From Flavobacterium sp. UGB4466 (GTDB lineage Bacteria > Bacteroidota > Bacteroidia > Flavobacteriales > Flavobacteriaceae), in NCBI RefSeq assembly GCF_903469665.1, contig NZ_CAGKLC010000037.1, positions 1 to 41,846 on the forward strand: DNA of 41,846 bases, in the 5' to 3' direction. A program made the position numbers and the translations under genes. Below the pieces are notes generated by a model that searched no databases, had not been told where the DNA came from, and saw only the letters and a program-made list of their open reading frames with translations. Shown here one piece after another: positions 17,472 through 26,900 of the stretch (within the stretch, counting starts at the first letter, position 1; the number at the start of each line of letters is the position of its first letter).

Positions 17472-17610
17472 GGTTTTCAGTCTCAATATTGACAGGGAAA
17501 TTTCCCTGAGACTGAAAACTGAGACTGAAAACTGAGACTGAAAACTGAGACTGAAAACTGAGACTGAAAACTGAGACTGAAAACTGAGACTGAGACTGAG
17601 AACTGGGAAT
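17472..17610 (+). repeat. 13-bp tandem repeat (GAGACTGAAAACT) with opposed copy
   Basis: Six perfect copies of GAGACTGAAAACT run from 17508 to 17585, then break up into GAGACT copies. Upstream, GTTTTCAGTCTCA (17473-17485) is the exact reverse complement of the first copy, so 17473-17519 can form a 13-bp stem. The palindrome CAGGGAAATTTCCCTG (17493-17508) lies in the loop. No T-run. Lies between pyrB and the STAS-like gene. Confidence 0.9.
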
Positions 17611-17636
17611 AAGAACTGAAAACTAAAAAAACTTCG

Positions 17637-17644
17637 TACCTTAG
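17637..17644 (+). promoter_or_regulatory. Probable -7 element TACCTTAG of the STAS-like gene
   Basis: One mismatch to TAnnTTTG, 32 nt before the ATG at 17677. No -33 element seen, so this is weak. Confidence 0.35.
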
Positions 17645-17676
17645 CTTTTCAAATCAGAAGTGTATATATTATAAAG

Positions 17677-18009
17677 ATGAAAGTAGATCAAAAAGGACAT
17701 ACCGTTACCATTAAAGATACTCAGGGAGATTTTAATGCTTTTTTGGAAAGAGTAACGCAACAGTTTAAAACCTTTGAAAAACAAAATATTATAATCGATT
17801 TATCAGCAGATAGTGATGTATCGGAAAAAGAGGTGAAACTTTTTTTACCCCTTGCCAAGCAACAGAAGAAAGCCAAAAAATCATTTGTAATAGTAGTTTC
17901 AGATCTAGACTTTAATGCCGTTTCAGATAAATTAGTCGTTGTTCCGTCACTTTTGGAAGCGCACGATATTATCGAAATGGAGGAAATCGAAAGAGACCTC
18001 GGGTTTTAA
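17677..18009 (+). CDS. Small STAS-like protein upstream of rnz
   Basis: 110 residues, cytoplasmic, no signal peptide. The alternating beta/alpha pattern with NIIIDLSA, SFVIVVSDLDF and the end SLLEAHDIIEMEEIERDLGF resembles a STAS (anti-sigma-antagonist-like) domain. I do not see a convincing phosphorylatable Ser motif. Its position directly before rnz on the same strand suggests co-expression; genes in this spot are easily mis-named ribonuclease Z. Function unknown. Confidence 0.7.
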   Translation: MKVDQKGHTVTIKDTQGDFNAFLERVTQQFKTFEKQNIIIDLSADSDVSEKEVKLFLPLAKQQKKAKKSFVIVVSDLDFNAVSDKLVVVPSLLEAHDIIEMEEIERDLGF

Positions 18010-18097
18010 TTGTAGATTTTAGAGTTCAGATTTTAGATTTTGAATGTTGAAATCTAAAATATATATTCAATCTAGAATCTAAAATCAGCAATCTAAA
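18010..18097 (+). repeat. Repeat-word spacer before rnz (word AATCTAAAAT)
   Basis: ATTTTAGATTT (18030-18040) pairs with AAATCTAAAAT (18050-18060) in an 11-bp stem with a 9-nt loop. Further AATCTAAAAT copies follow up to the ATT codon of rnz. The last copy contributes the AT of that codon. Confidence 0.75.
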
Positions 18098-19003
18098 ATT
18101 AAGCTTACCATACTTGGCTGTTATGCCGCTACTCCCAGAACAATTACGAACCCTACTTCGCAGGTTTTAGAAATAAGAAATCGGTTATTTTTAATTGATT
18201 GTGGTGAGGGAACACAGGTGCAACTTAGAAAGAATAAGATTAAATTCTCCAAAATAAATCACATCTTTATCTCGCATCTTCACGGAGATCACCTTTATGG
18301 ATTAATTGGAACTATTTCTACTTTTTCTCTTTTAGGAAGAACGACCGATTTACATATTTACGGACCGAAAGGGATTAAAGAACTTATTCTGCTTCAATTA
18401 AAATTGACGGAATCCTGGACGACCTATAAATTGTTTTTCCATGAATTAGAGTCAAAAGAAAGCGAAGTTATTTTTGAAGACAATAAAGTTATTGTAAAAA
18501 CGATTCCATTGAAGCATCGCGTGTATACAAACGGATTTTTGTTTCAGGAAAAACCCGGTGATCGAAAATTAAATGTAGAAGCGGTTCAGCAATACAATAT
18601 TCATACGGCCTATTTTCAAAAAATAAAAGGAGGTGGTGACGTTACACTTGACGATGGAACTGTAATAAAGAACAAAGAATTATCCTTTGATCCTATTCCG
18701 TCAATGAGTTACGCGTTTTGTTCTGATACAGTGTATCACGAAGACGTACTTCCTATAATTAAGGATGTTGACGTTTTGTATCACGAATCTACCTTTTTGG
18801 AGTCAGAAGCCGCTTTGGCATTGAAAACGTTACACTCAACCGCAAAAGAAGCCGCAACAATTGCACTTAAAGCAAATGCAAAAAAGTTAATTCTGGGACA
18901 TTATTCAACACGTTACGATGGTATCGAACGTTTTAAAGTAGAAGCCGAAACCGTTTTTCCAAACACACTTTTGGGAGATGACGGGAGGAGTTTTGAGTTT
19001 TAA
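18098..19003 (+). CDS. rnz: Ribonuclease Z, apparently with an ATT start codon
   Basis: tRNA 3'-end endonuclease of the metallo-beta-lactamase fold. Reading back in frame from the body gives KLTILGCYAATPRT, the expected N-terminus, including the first beta-strand. The codon where Met belongs is ATT (18098-18100). An in-frame stop lies at 18080-18082, and no ATG, GTG or TTG occurs in the six codons between. With ATT as start the protein is 301 residues, a normal length. A GTG at 18218 would delete 40 residues, including the first strand and IDCGEGTQ, so it is unlikely. The zinc motif HLHGDH is intact, as are the downstream SDT and GHYSTRY motifs. Unless ATG was lost by error, this is a rare AUU initiator. 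Confidence 0.88.
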   Translation: MKLTILGCYAATPRTITNPTSQVLEIRNRLFLIDCGEGTQVQLRKNKIKFSKINHIFISHLHGDHLYGLIGTISTFSLLGRTTDLHIYGPKGIKELILLQLKLTESWTTYKLFFHELESKESEVIFEDNKVIVKTIPLKHRVYTNGFLFQEKPGDRKLNVEAVQQYNIHTAYFQKIKGGGDVTLDDGTVIKNKELSFDPIPSMSYAFCSDTVYHEDVLPIIKDVDVLYHESTFLESEAALALKTLHSTAKEAATIALKANAKKLILGHYSTRYDGIERFKVEAETVFPNTLLGDDGRSFEF

Positions 19004-19007
19004 AATG

Positions 19008-19189
19008 TGAGTTATGCGTTATGCGTTATGCGTTATGAGTTATGAGTTATGCGTTATGAGTTATAAATGACAAAATGGTAAATTGTTTTTTCTTTTTTTT
19101 TGTAAGAATTTGAAATCAAAAAAATCTACAATCTACAATCTACAATCTAAAATCTGCAATCTAAAATCTGCAATCTAAAATCAACAATC
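19008..19189 (+). repeat. Two tandem-word arrays between rnz and pdxH
   Basis: First array (about 19008-19065): direct copies of GTTATG(C/A). Second array (about 19121-19189): direct copies of CAATCTA / AATCTGC / AATCTAAAATC, ending at the pdxH ATG. The second uses the same word as the spacer before rnz. No hairpin or T-run. Confidence 0.8.
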
Positions 19190-19834
19190 ATGAACGATTT
19201 AAGCAATTATAGAAAATCTTACGAAAAGAGTGAATTATTGGAAACCAATATTCCCGAAGACCCAATCAATCTGTTCAACCGATGGTTTCATGAGGTAGAA
19301 GATTTTGGTGCAAGCGGAGAAGTTAATGCCATGACGGTATCGACAATTGGATTGGATGGTTTTCCGAAATCGAGAGTGGTTTTATTGAAGAAATTCTCGG
19401 AAGAAGGGTTTATTTTTTATACCAATTATGATTCGGAAAAAGGGAAGGCGATAGCCGCAAACCCGCATGTTTGTTTGTCATTCTTTTGGCAGGAAATGGA
19501 ACGTCAGGTCATCATCAAAGGAATCGCTACCAGAACATCAGATAATATATCTGATGGCTATTTTGATTCTCGTCCTGATGGAAGTAAATTGGGTGCGATT
19601 GTTTCAAAGCAAAGCGAAGTGATTCCGTCCCGAACTTTTTTGGAAGAAAATTTGAAAAAACTGGAAAAAGAATTCGAAGGAAAACACATTCCCAGACCTG
19701 AAAATTGGGGTGGTTTTTTAGTAACTCCTTTAGAGGTAGAATTTTGGCAGGGGAGACCCAATAGATTGCATGACAGAATTCGTTATCAAAGTCAATCTGA
19801 CTTTTCATGGAAGATGGAAAGGTTATCCTCTTAG
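19190..19834 (+). CDS. pdxH: Pyridoxamine 5'-phosphate oxidase
   Basis: 214 residues, typical length. Oxidises pyridoxine/pyridoxamine 5'-phosphate to PLP with bound FMN. Key segments: EVNAMTVSTIGLDGFPKSRV (FMN site), FIFYTNYDSEKGKAI, LSFFWQEMERQVIIKG, SRPDGSKLGAIVSKQSEVIP and the C-terminal WQGRPNRLHDRIRY. All conserved parts are present. Same strand as rnz, separated by a 186-bp array spacer. Confidence 0.95.
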   Translation: MNDLSNYRKSYEKSELLETNIPEDPINLFNRWFHEVEDFGASGEVNAMTVSTIGLDGFPKSRVVLLKKFSEEGFIFYTNYDSEKGKAIAANPHVCLSFFWQEMERQVIIKGIATRTSDNISDGYFDSRPDGSKLGAIVSKQSEVIPSRTFLEENLKKLEKEFEGKHIPRPENWGGFLVTPLEVEFWQGRPNRLHDRIRYQSQSDFSWKMERLSS

Positions 19835-20005
19835 CTTGTAGGATTATTACTTTCGATTGTAAAATTATTGCGTATTTTATCGATATTATTTGTAGTTTAA
19901 CGATAAATTGAATAAGTTTGAGAAAGAAACAAGTCAATTTATTTTAATAAATATTTAAAGGATTTGCCCCAACATCTACTTTAAAAATTAAACTACTATG
20001 TCATT

Positions 20006-20518
20006 ATGAAAAAGATGATGCGTAACATGAGGTTCGTTGCAATAGTTGCCCTACTTGTTGCAATGAGCTCCTGTTCAGCGGACAGCGCAGAGGGTAGCGA
20101 AAACCCTGCTACAGCCGAGGCTGTCGTTGCTAACTACAATTACAATGATTCAGAAATCGAATCGATGAAACTTATCAATGATTATCGGGTAAGTATTGGT
20201 CTGAATGCTCTGAAAGGAATCAATCACGTTTCATTTAAGTGCGAAGAACACAACAAATACATGATCGCAAACAATGTGGTTGATCATAATGATTTTACTT
20301 CGCGTTCCAATAATATCATGAGTGTTTTAGGTGCTAAAAAAGTAGGCGAAAATGTTGCTTACAATTATAAAACTTCTGAGGCTGCTTTAAGAGCCTGGTT
20401 GGATAGCCCCGGACACAAGGCAAATATTGAAGGAGACTATACTCATTTTGGTTTGTCAGTTTCGATTGACTCTAAAACCGGAAAGAAATACTATACGAAC
20501 ATCTTTGTGAAGATGTAG
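20006..20518 (+). CDS. CAP/SCP-domain lipoprotein
   Basis: 170 residues. Signal peptide with Cys23 in AMSSCSADSAEG, probably lipidated; the acidic residues after Cys suit outer-surface export in Bacteroidetes. Residues 48-168 form a CAP (SCP/PR-1) domain: MKLINDYRVSIGLNALK, CEEHNKYMIANNVVDH, VGENVAYNYKTSEAALRAWL and SPGHKANI. Function of bacterial CAP lipoproteins is mostly unknown. Start: the first of several N-terminal Met; those at residues 4, 5 or 8 could be used instead. Followed by its own terminator. Confidence 0.85.
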   Translation: MKKMMRNMRFVAIVALLVAMSSCSADSAEGSENPATAEAVVANYNYNDSEIESMKLINDYRVSIGLNALKGINHVSFKCEEHNKYMIANNVVDHNDFTSRSNNIMSVLGAKKVGENVAYNYKTSEAALRAWLDSPGHKANIEGDYTHFGLSVSIDSKTGKKYYTNIFVKM

Positions 20519-20549
20519 AGAAAATATTGGACTGGTTTAGTTTTTATTG

Positions 20550-20585
20550 ATCGTTGTAATTCAGAGAATTGCAACGATTTTTTTT
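20550..20585 (+). terminator. Terminator after the CAP-domain gene
   Basis: A 13-bp stem ATCGTTGTAATTC / GAATTGCAACGAT (one G-U pair) with an AGA loop, followed by a T-run. Confidence 0.9.
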
Positions 20586-20792
20586 GGCTATGTATGAAAT
20601 TAGTTCTTAAGGTGTACTGATGTAAAAGTGGGTTAGTTGTTCTCAAAGAGTCTAAATAAAGCATAAGGTTAAACGCTATGAGTGACGAAAACTATGGTTG
20701 GTGTGAAGCCTAATCCCAAATAAGTAAAGAAGACGAATCATACAGATTCGTTTCACGAAAGCGGAATTTTAAAGGAGTTATTTACAAGTTTT
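20586..20792. other. Unexplained non-coding block between convergent genes
   Basis: No supportable gene on either strand. It is less AT-rich than neighbouring spacers. It contains a 7-bp hairpin ACGAATC / GATTCGT (20733-20751) and looks like structured RNA or an element remnant, but I recognise no family. Confidence 0.3.
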
Positions 20793-20850
20793 AAAAAAAC
20801 AAATTCCAAATTCCAATCAGTATTTAATCTGCTTTTGGAATTTGGAATTT
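20793..20850 (-). terminator. Terminator of the adhesin-sprF-ompA operon
   Basis: On the minus strand AAATTCCAAATTCCAA and its exact reverse complement (20850-20835 and 20816-20801) make a 16-bp perfect stem with an 18-nt loop, followed by GTTTTTTT. It lies 49 nt after the ompA-like stop. The stem is two copies of a 7-bp word, like the repeat-word spacers elsewhere. Confidence 0.85.
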
Positions 20851-20898
20851 TAGAGTTTAAGATATTACGTTTTTTTAGAATTATTTGAATTTGGTTTT

Positions 20899-22839
20899 TT
20901 ACAAGGCTGTGATAATAAATTCGCTTCGTCTGTTCATTTGATGTTGTTCTTCTGTACACGGTACACCATCAGAACAGCCATTTACCAGTTGGGTTTCTCC
21001 ATATCCTTTTCCGGTTAGTCTGTTTTTAGCGATTCCGTTTTTAACGAGCCATTCAATTGTTGATTTAGCTCTTCTGCCGGATAAGGCTTCGTTGTATTGA
21101 TGTGTAGCACGACTGTCTGTGTGTGAACGAATATCAAGTTTCATCGTTGGATGGCTGTTTAAGACATCAAGTATTTTTTCTAAATCCAGAGCAGCTTCTG
21201 TACGGATATTTGATTTATCCAGATCAAAGTAAATCATTTTGATACCAAAACATTTTCCTAAATCATCGCCAATAGTGACTTTACAGGCGGATTTTTCCAA
21301 TGCAATAGGAAGACTGGTTTTTCCGGTTAGTTTTCCAATGGTAATATTGATTTCTTTGGTGGTATATTCTTCTTTTTCTGCTCTTACATTATACGTTTTT
21401 CCACATTCAACAGGGAAACTGTAAAAACCGGTTGCATCTGAAATAGTAGTGTTTTTTATATTGCCCAGATTGTCATACAAGGTTAATTTTGTGTTTGGTA
21501 AAACAGATAAGGTTTCAGCGTCTGTAATGATTCCGTTTAGCTCTTGTATGCATTGCAGTTTTCTTGTTTCGAGAAATTTGTAGATGTCATCAGAACCTTG
21601 TCCGCCATCTTTATTAGAGCTAAAATAGCCTCTTCTGGATACAGGATCAATAATGTAGGCAAAATCATCTTTAGGCGAGTTAACATCCGCTCCAAGATTC
21701 TGAATATTGCTTATGGTTCCGTTATCTTCAATTTGACCTACAAAAACGTCCAGACCGCCAAGTCCGGGATGTCCGTCAGAAGCAAAATAAATTTCATTAT
21801 CGCTGGTAACAAACGGAAATGTTTCTTTTCCTTGTGTATTTATCACTTTACCTAAATTCACAGGTGTGCCATAACTGCCATTGCCATTGATGCTTACTTT
21901 GTAAATGTCAGACTGACCTACTGTTCCGGGCATGTCTGAAGCGAAATACAGCGTTTTTTCATCAGGACTAAGTGCAGGATGTGCTGTACTGTAATTATCA
22001 CTGTCAAAAGGAAGTTCGGTTATGTTGGTCCATTTTCCGTTTTCAAGAGTGGCTCTGTATATTTTGATTAAAGTAATTTTGTTGTCATCTTTTCCTTTTT
22101 TACCGTTTATATAATTGTTTCTGGTGAAGTAAACCGTTTGTCCGTCTTTCGTAAAAGCGGGAGAAGACTCGTGAAACTTTGTATTAAGTGATGTTTTGAA
22201 TTTATTGACTTTCACTGTACTGTTGGCAGGAGGGTCTGTATCGGCAAAATACAAATTCGTAAAATATTCTCCGGTCCATTTGTGTTTGCGTTGTGAAAAG
22301 TTTCCGGTATCCCGGGCAGAGGCAAAGTATATTTTACCGTTGTAAACATAGGAACTGTAATCAGAGTATTTAGAGTTGATTCCGGCATCTTCAATTTTGT
22401 ATCGGCCGGAATTGGCTTTGATTTTGTCCAGATAGTTTACATCCTCGGCATATAATTTTGCTCTGTCATCGTTCTTAGATTTAGCCAAAAAATCAGCCAT
22501 AATTTTACCAGCCTTATCGGTTTGTCCGATTGATTTCAGACATTGTGCATATCGATAGTAATACTCTGGCTCGACAGCGGTGTTCATCGCAAATAATTCA
22601 CCGTACCATTTTGCGGCAGCTTCAAAGTTAGAGTTGAAGTAGTGTGAGTTTCCGAGCTTCTTAAACAAATCTTCCGATTTGTATCCTTTATCAGCTACAC
22701 GTTCATAGGTTTTAATAGCGTCGATATACGCATAATTGTCGTAGTTCTTATCGGCAGTATTAATTTTCGATTGTTGCGCATAACTGCCGGCTGAAAAAGA
22801 ACAGATAATTGTTAAGCAAAGGAGTATATAATTTTTCAT
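20899..22839 (-). CDS. OmpA-family protein with TPR and PD40 beta-propeller
   Basis: 646 residues, envelope protein. Signal peptide 1-21 (ending AGSYAQQ). Residues 25-125 are TPR-like helices (YIDAIKTYERVADKGYKSED). Residues about 165-425 are PD40/WD40-like propeller blades (TAHPALSPDEKTLYFASDMP and similar). Residues 432-515 are a carboxypeptidase-regulatory-like domain. Residues 528-646 are an OmpA peptidoglycan-binding domain (YFDLDKSNIRTEAALDLEKI, IRSHTDSRATHQYNEALSGR). Last gene after an SprF-like protein (11-bp gap) and a giant adhesin. This trio is typical of Bacteroidetes gliding/T9SS loci, so it probably anchors the complex to peptidoglycan. Confidence 0.92.
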   Translation of the reverse strand: MKNYILLCLTIICSFSAGSYAQQSKINTADKNYDNYAYIDAIKTYERVADKGYKSEDLFKKLGNSHYFNSNFEAAAKWYGELFAMNTAVEPEYYYRYAQCLKSIGQTDKAGKIMADFLAKSKNDDRAKLYAEDVNYLDKIKANSGRYKIEDAGINSKYSDYSSYVYNGKIYFASARDTGNFSQRKHKWTGEYFTNLYFADTDPPANSTVKVNKFKTSLNTKFHESSPAFTKDGQTVYFTRNNYINGKKGKDDNKITLIKIYRATLENGKWTNITELPFDSDNYSTAHPALSPDEKTLYFASDMPGTVGQSDIYKVSINGNGSYGTPVNLGKVINTQGKETFPFVTSDNEIYFASDGHPGLGGLDVFVGQIEDNGTISNIQNLGADVNSPKDDFAYIIDPVSRRGYFSSNKDGGQGSDDIYKFLETRKLQCIQELNGIITDAETLSVLPNTKLTLYDNLGNIKNTTISDATGFYSFPVECGKTYNVRAEKEEYTTKEINITIGKLTGKTSLPIALEKSACKVTIGDDLGKCFGIKMIYFDLDKSNIRTEAALDLEKILDVLNSHPTMKLDIRSHTDSRATHQYNEALSGRRAKSTIEWLVKNGIAKNRLTGKGYGETQLVNGCSDGVPCTEEQHQMNRRSEFIITAL

Positions 22840-22850
22840 AATCGTTATTT

Positions 22851-23768
22851 TTAGAAGAAACGTGGCGTTGTCATTTTACCATTGTTTTTGAAGAATTCGT
22901 AACGCAGGAATATCTCATGTGATCCTGAATTATAGTTGTTTAAACGTGTGGTTTCGCGGTCGTAACCATAACCAAGATAAAGACCGTCAGTAATCTGGAA
23001 TCCTACCATAGCACTAAGTGAGGCGCTCCATCGGTAGGCCGCTCCAACCACAAGTTTATCCATGAACATAAAGTTGGCAGAAACATCTACCTGAAGCGGT
23101 GCTCCTTGGACCATTTTGGTTAGTAAGGCGGGTTTAAATTTGATGTATTGAAGTCTATCAAGATCAAACACATAACCTGCCATTAAATAATAGTTGATTT
23201 TATCTTTGTAAATGGCATAATCATTATCACTGTACCGGTTGGTTTCGATAAAATTAGGTACCGATAAACCAATGTATGCTTTATCAGAATGCCAATAGAC
23301 TCCGGCTCCCACATTCGGTGAAAACTTATTGTTTAAATCCTGAAACTGTGGATCTCCCTGACTCTCCGGATTTAATTTGCTGACATCCAAATTGAACAGG
23401 TTGGCTGTTCCTTTGATACCAAACGAAAGTTTAAAATCGGCTGAGGTCTGAATAGTATAGGAAAGGTCAACCGAAAAGTTATTTTCGTTAGTTGGGCCAA
23501 TTTTATCATTTATTAAAGAGGCTCCAATTCCTAAATTACTATTATTTATAGGGCTATTGATTGAGAAAGCGCTGGTTTCTGGTGCCCCGTCGAGTCCAAC
23601 CCATTGGGTGCGGTATAATCCAAAAACACTTAAAGCTCCTCGCGATCCGGCATAGGCAGGATTAATATTTATGGTATTGTACATGTATTGTGTAAATTGT
23701 GCATCTTGCTGTGCATAGCTCGCAATTGTTACAAACATAATGACGAAGAAAAATAATTTTGTTCTCAT
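22851..23768 (-). CDS. PorP/SprF-family outer membrane protein
   Basis: 305 residues from the ATG at 23768. An ATG 21 bp upstream would add MKIINTT, but the chosen start gives a clean signal peptide (MRTKLFFFVIMFVTIASYAQ). The mature start QDAQFTQYMYNTININPAYA, then GSRGALSVFG and RTQWVGLDGAP, is the PorP/SprF signature; the rest is a beta-barrel. SprF is needed for secretion and attachment of SprB, its partner adhesin, in F. johnsoniae. Here the adhesin lies directly upstream, so this protein probably anchors that adhesin specifically. It is an SprF paralogue; I do not claim orthology. Confidence 0.93.
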   Translation of the reverse strand: MRTKLFFFVIMFVTIASYAQQDAQFTQYMYNTININPAYAGSRGALSVFGLYRTQWVGLDGAPETSAFSINSPINNSNLGIGASLINDKIGPTNENNFSVDLSYTIQTSADFKLSFGIKGTANLFNLDVSKLNPESQGDPQFQDLNNKFSPNVGAGVYWHSDKAYIGLSVPNFIETNRYSDNDYAIYKDKINYYLMAGYVFDLDRLQYIKFKPALLTKMVQGAPLQVDVSANFMFMDKLVVGAAYRWSASLSAMVGFQITDGLYLGYGYDRETTRLNNYNSGSHEIFLRYEFFKNNGKMTTPRFF

Positions 23769-23923
23769 AGTGGTATTTATTATTTTCATTAGTACTACTT
23801 TTTATCAATTTAAATTGTAAAAAAGTCTATGCATTTGTATATTCAAAAATAAGGATTTTTTTATTAATTAATTGTAAATTGTTTCTTTATGTGCTTGCTA
23901 TGCAGTGAGATATGTTTAGTTTT

Positions 23924-26900
23924 TTATTTCGATAAATAAAGATATCCGTCTTTTTTATTATTCTGTAGTACATTATTTCCGTCCAGTGATTTGTAGTTAA
24001 TAATGTAGAAGTAAGTTCCTGTTGGCAGCCCGTCAGATTGTTTCACAGTGGTTCGGCCTCTTGAAATTCCATCAAAGGCATTGGTTTGATTGTTGTAATT
24101 GTGTGTTTCAAATACTAATACCCCCCAACGGTTATAGATTTCTACATCATTCTCAGGATAACAAGTGGTATCGCCAATACTGTCTATAGTGAAGACATCG
24201 TTGATTCCGTCACCATTTGGAGAGAAAGCATTGTGAACTACTATACTTCCACAGGCAAGTACTTTACAATCATCATTTATTGCCATATTCAGTACAATAC
24301 TTCTTGGACAGCTAGCATCAGGTATTTTGTATTCGAATGTATAATTGCCTATTGCCAGACCTAAAGGATTGAAATTGTTTCCTTGTATGCTGTTAGTATT
24401 ACTGTTATCTACCCAGATTCCGTTAGTAGGAGTATTTTCAGGTAACAAGGATAGCAAGTTAATAATGGTCGAATCATCGTTACAGGCTGTACTACTAACA
24501 TTTGTTGTTTCGTTAGGAGTTGCTGTGATTGTAACAGTTGCAGTTGCGGTACATGCTTGATTTCCTTTGTTTACAGAAGATGTTGCTGTAAGCGTGTATG
24601 TACCGGCCGGTAAATTGGTATTTCCAACAGTTTCATTTTTTTCATTTTTAATGATAACAGTTGAGCCTGGACTATTAGTTACCAGAATCGAACCAGTTCT
24701 TCCGTTCGAACAGTTCACATTTGTCGCAACTCCAGATACTGAAACTTTGTTTTGTACCGTAAAGGTTTGAGTTAATAGTGTTTTATTACCGGCACAATCT
24801 GTTAAAGTATAGGTTCTTGTTAGGATGTAAGGACTTCCGTCACAACCGCTTCCTCCATTATTGGCGTCACTTACAGTAATGTTTACCGTACTGCTGCAAT
24901 TGTCCACAGCATTGGTGATGTCGCTCGGATTTCCAACAGGGATATCAGCAATAGTTTGCAGATTTGCCACATTTACCGGAGCGGTTCCTGTAGGTGGAGT
25001 GGTATCTCTAACGGTTATGATTTGAGTGTAAGAAATTGTATTTCCACTACAATCACTGGTGGTCCATTTACGGGTTAAAGTGTAATTTGTACTACATTGA
25101 TTTTCAGTATTACTTTTTGTTTCGCTGAAAACAATTGGTAAGTTACCACTACAATTATCGGAAGCTTCCATATTTGCCGGTTGAGGTACAGCATCACAAG
25201 AAACAGTAATATCGGCAGGTAGCGTTCCTGTAAAGGTTGGTTTTGAAGTATCCTGAATAGTAATCACCTGAGTGAAAGTATCTGAGGTATTTCCACAATC
25301 GTCTTTCACAGTCCAGGTATTGGTATACGTTCCGGCATTAGAACAACCTTCAGAAGCTACAAATGAACCGCTTACTTTTACGATGTTTGAGACATTAGTG
25401 TCGCAAGCGTCTGTAGCCGTTGGGAATAAAGCCTGTGCGGCAGTTAAAGCTGCTGTATCGCTGCATTCTACTGTTTTGTTTAAAGAAGCAGTTTGTGTAG
25501 ACCATGTTGGTTTTGAAGTATCCTGAATGGTAATCACCTGAGTGAAAGTAGCTGAGGTATTTCCACAATCGTCTTTCACCGTCCAGGTATTGGTATAGGT
25601 ACCGGCATTAGCGCAACCTTGAGAGGCTACAAAAGCACCGCTTACTTTTACGATGTTTGAAACATTGGTATCACATGCATCTGTAGCCGTTGGGAATAAA
25701 GCCTGTGCGGCAGTTAAAGCTGCTGTGTCGCTACATTCTACTGTTTTGTTTAAAGAAGCAGTTTGTGTAGACCATGTTGGTTTTGAAGTGTCCTGAATGG
25801 TAATCACCTGAGTGAAGGTATCAGAAGTATTTCCACAATCGTCTTTCACGGTCCAGGTATTGGTATACGTACCGGCATTAGCACAACCTTGAGAGGCCAC
25901 AAAGGCACCGCTTACTTTTACGATGTTCGAAACATTAGTGTCGCAAGCATCTGTAGCGGTTGGGAATAAAGCCTGTGCGGCAGTTAAAGCTGCTGTGTCG
26001 CTACATTCTACTGTTTTGTTTAAAGAAGCAGTTTGTGTAGACCATGTTGGTTTTGAAGTATCCTGAATGGTAATCACCTGAGTGAAGGTATCAGAAGTAT
26101 TTCCACAATCGTCTTTCACGGTCCAGGTATTGGTATACGTTCCGGCATTAGCACAACCTTGAGAGGCTACAAAAGCACCGCTTACTTTTACAATGTTTGA
26201 AACATTAGTGTCGCAAGCGTCTGTAGCCGTTGGGAATAAAGCTTGTGCGGCAGTTAAAGCTGCTGTGTCGCTACATTCTACTGTTTTGTTTAATGAAGCA
26301 GCTGCAGTAGACCATGTTGGTTTTGAAGTATCCTGAATAGTAATCACCTGTGTGAAAGTAGCTGAGGTATTTCCACAATCGTCTTTCACGGTCCAGGTAT
26401 TGGTATACGTTCCGGCATTAGCACAACCTTGAGAGGCTACAAAAGCACCGCTTACTTTTACGATGTTTGAAACATTAGTGTCGCAAGCGTCTGTAGCGGT
26501 TGGGAATAAAGCCTGTGCGGCAGTTAAAGCTGCTGTGTCGCTACATTCTATTGTTTTGTTTAAAGAAGCAGTTTGTGTAGACCATGTTGGTTTTGAAGTA
26601 TCCTGAATAGTAATCACCTGTGTAAAAGTACTTGAAGTATTTCCACAATCGTCTTTGACCGTCCAGGTATTGGTATACGTTCCGGCATTAGCGCAACCTT
26701 GAGAGGCCACAAAAGCACCGCTTACTTTTACGATGTTTGAAACATCAGTATCACAAGCATCTGTAGCGGTTGGGAATAAAGCCTGTGCGGCAGTTAAAGC
26801 TGCTGTGTCGCTACATTCTATTGTTTTGTTTAAAGAGGTAGCTGCAGTAGACCAGGTAGGAGCAGAAATATCTTGTACAATGATCACCTGACTAACAGGA

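Noticed and set aside
17493..17508. Palindrome CAGGGAAATTTCCCTG as a pyrB terminator
   Set aside because: No T-run follows; it lies in the loop of a larger repeat-based stem.
17508..17585. CRISPR array
   Set aside because: The 13-bp units are directly adjacent, with no spacers, and no cas genes are nearby.
18218..19003. rnz starting at GTG 18218
   Set aside because: It drops 40 well-conserved residues, including the first strand and IDCGEGTQ, although the frame is open and native back to ATT 18098.
20586..20792. Group II intron or insertion-sequence fragment
   Set aside because: No recognisable domain V, transposase remnant, terminal repeats or target duplication could be found by eye.
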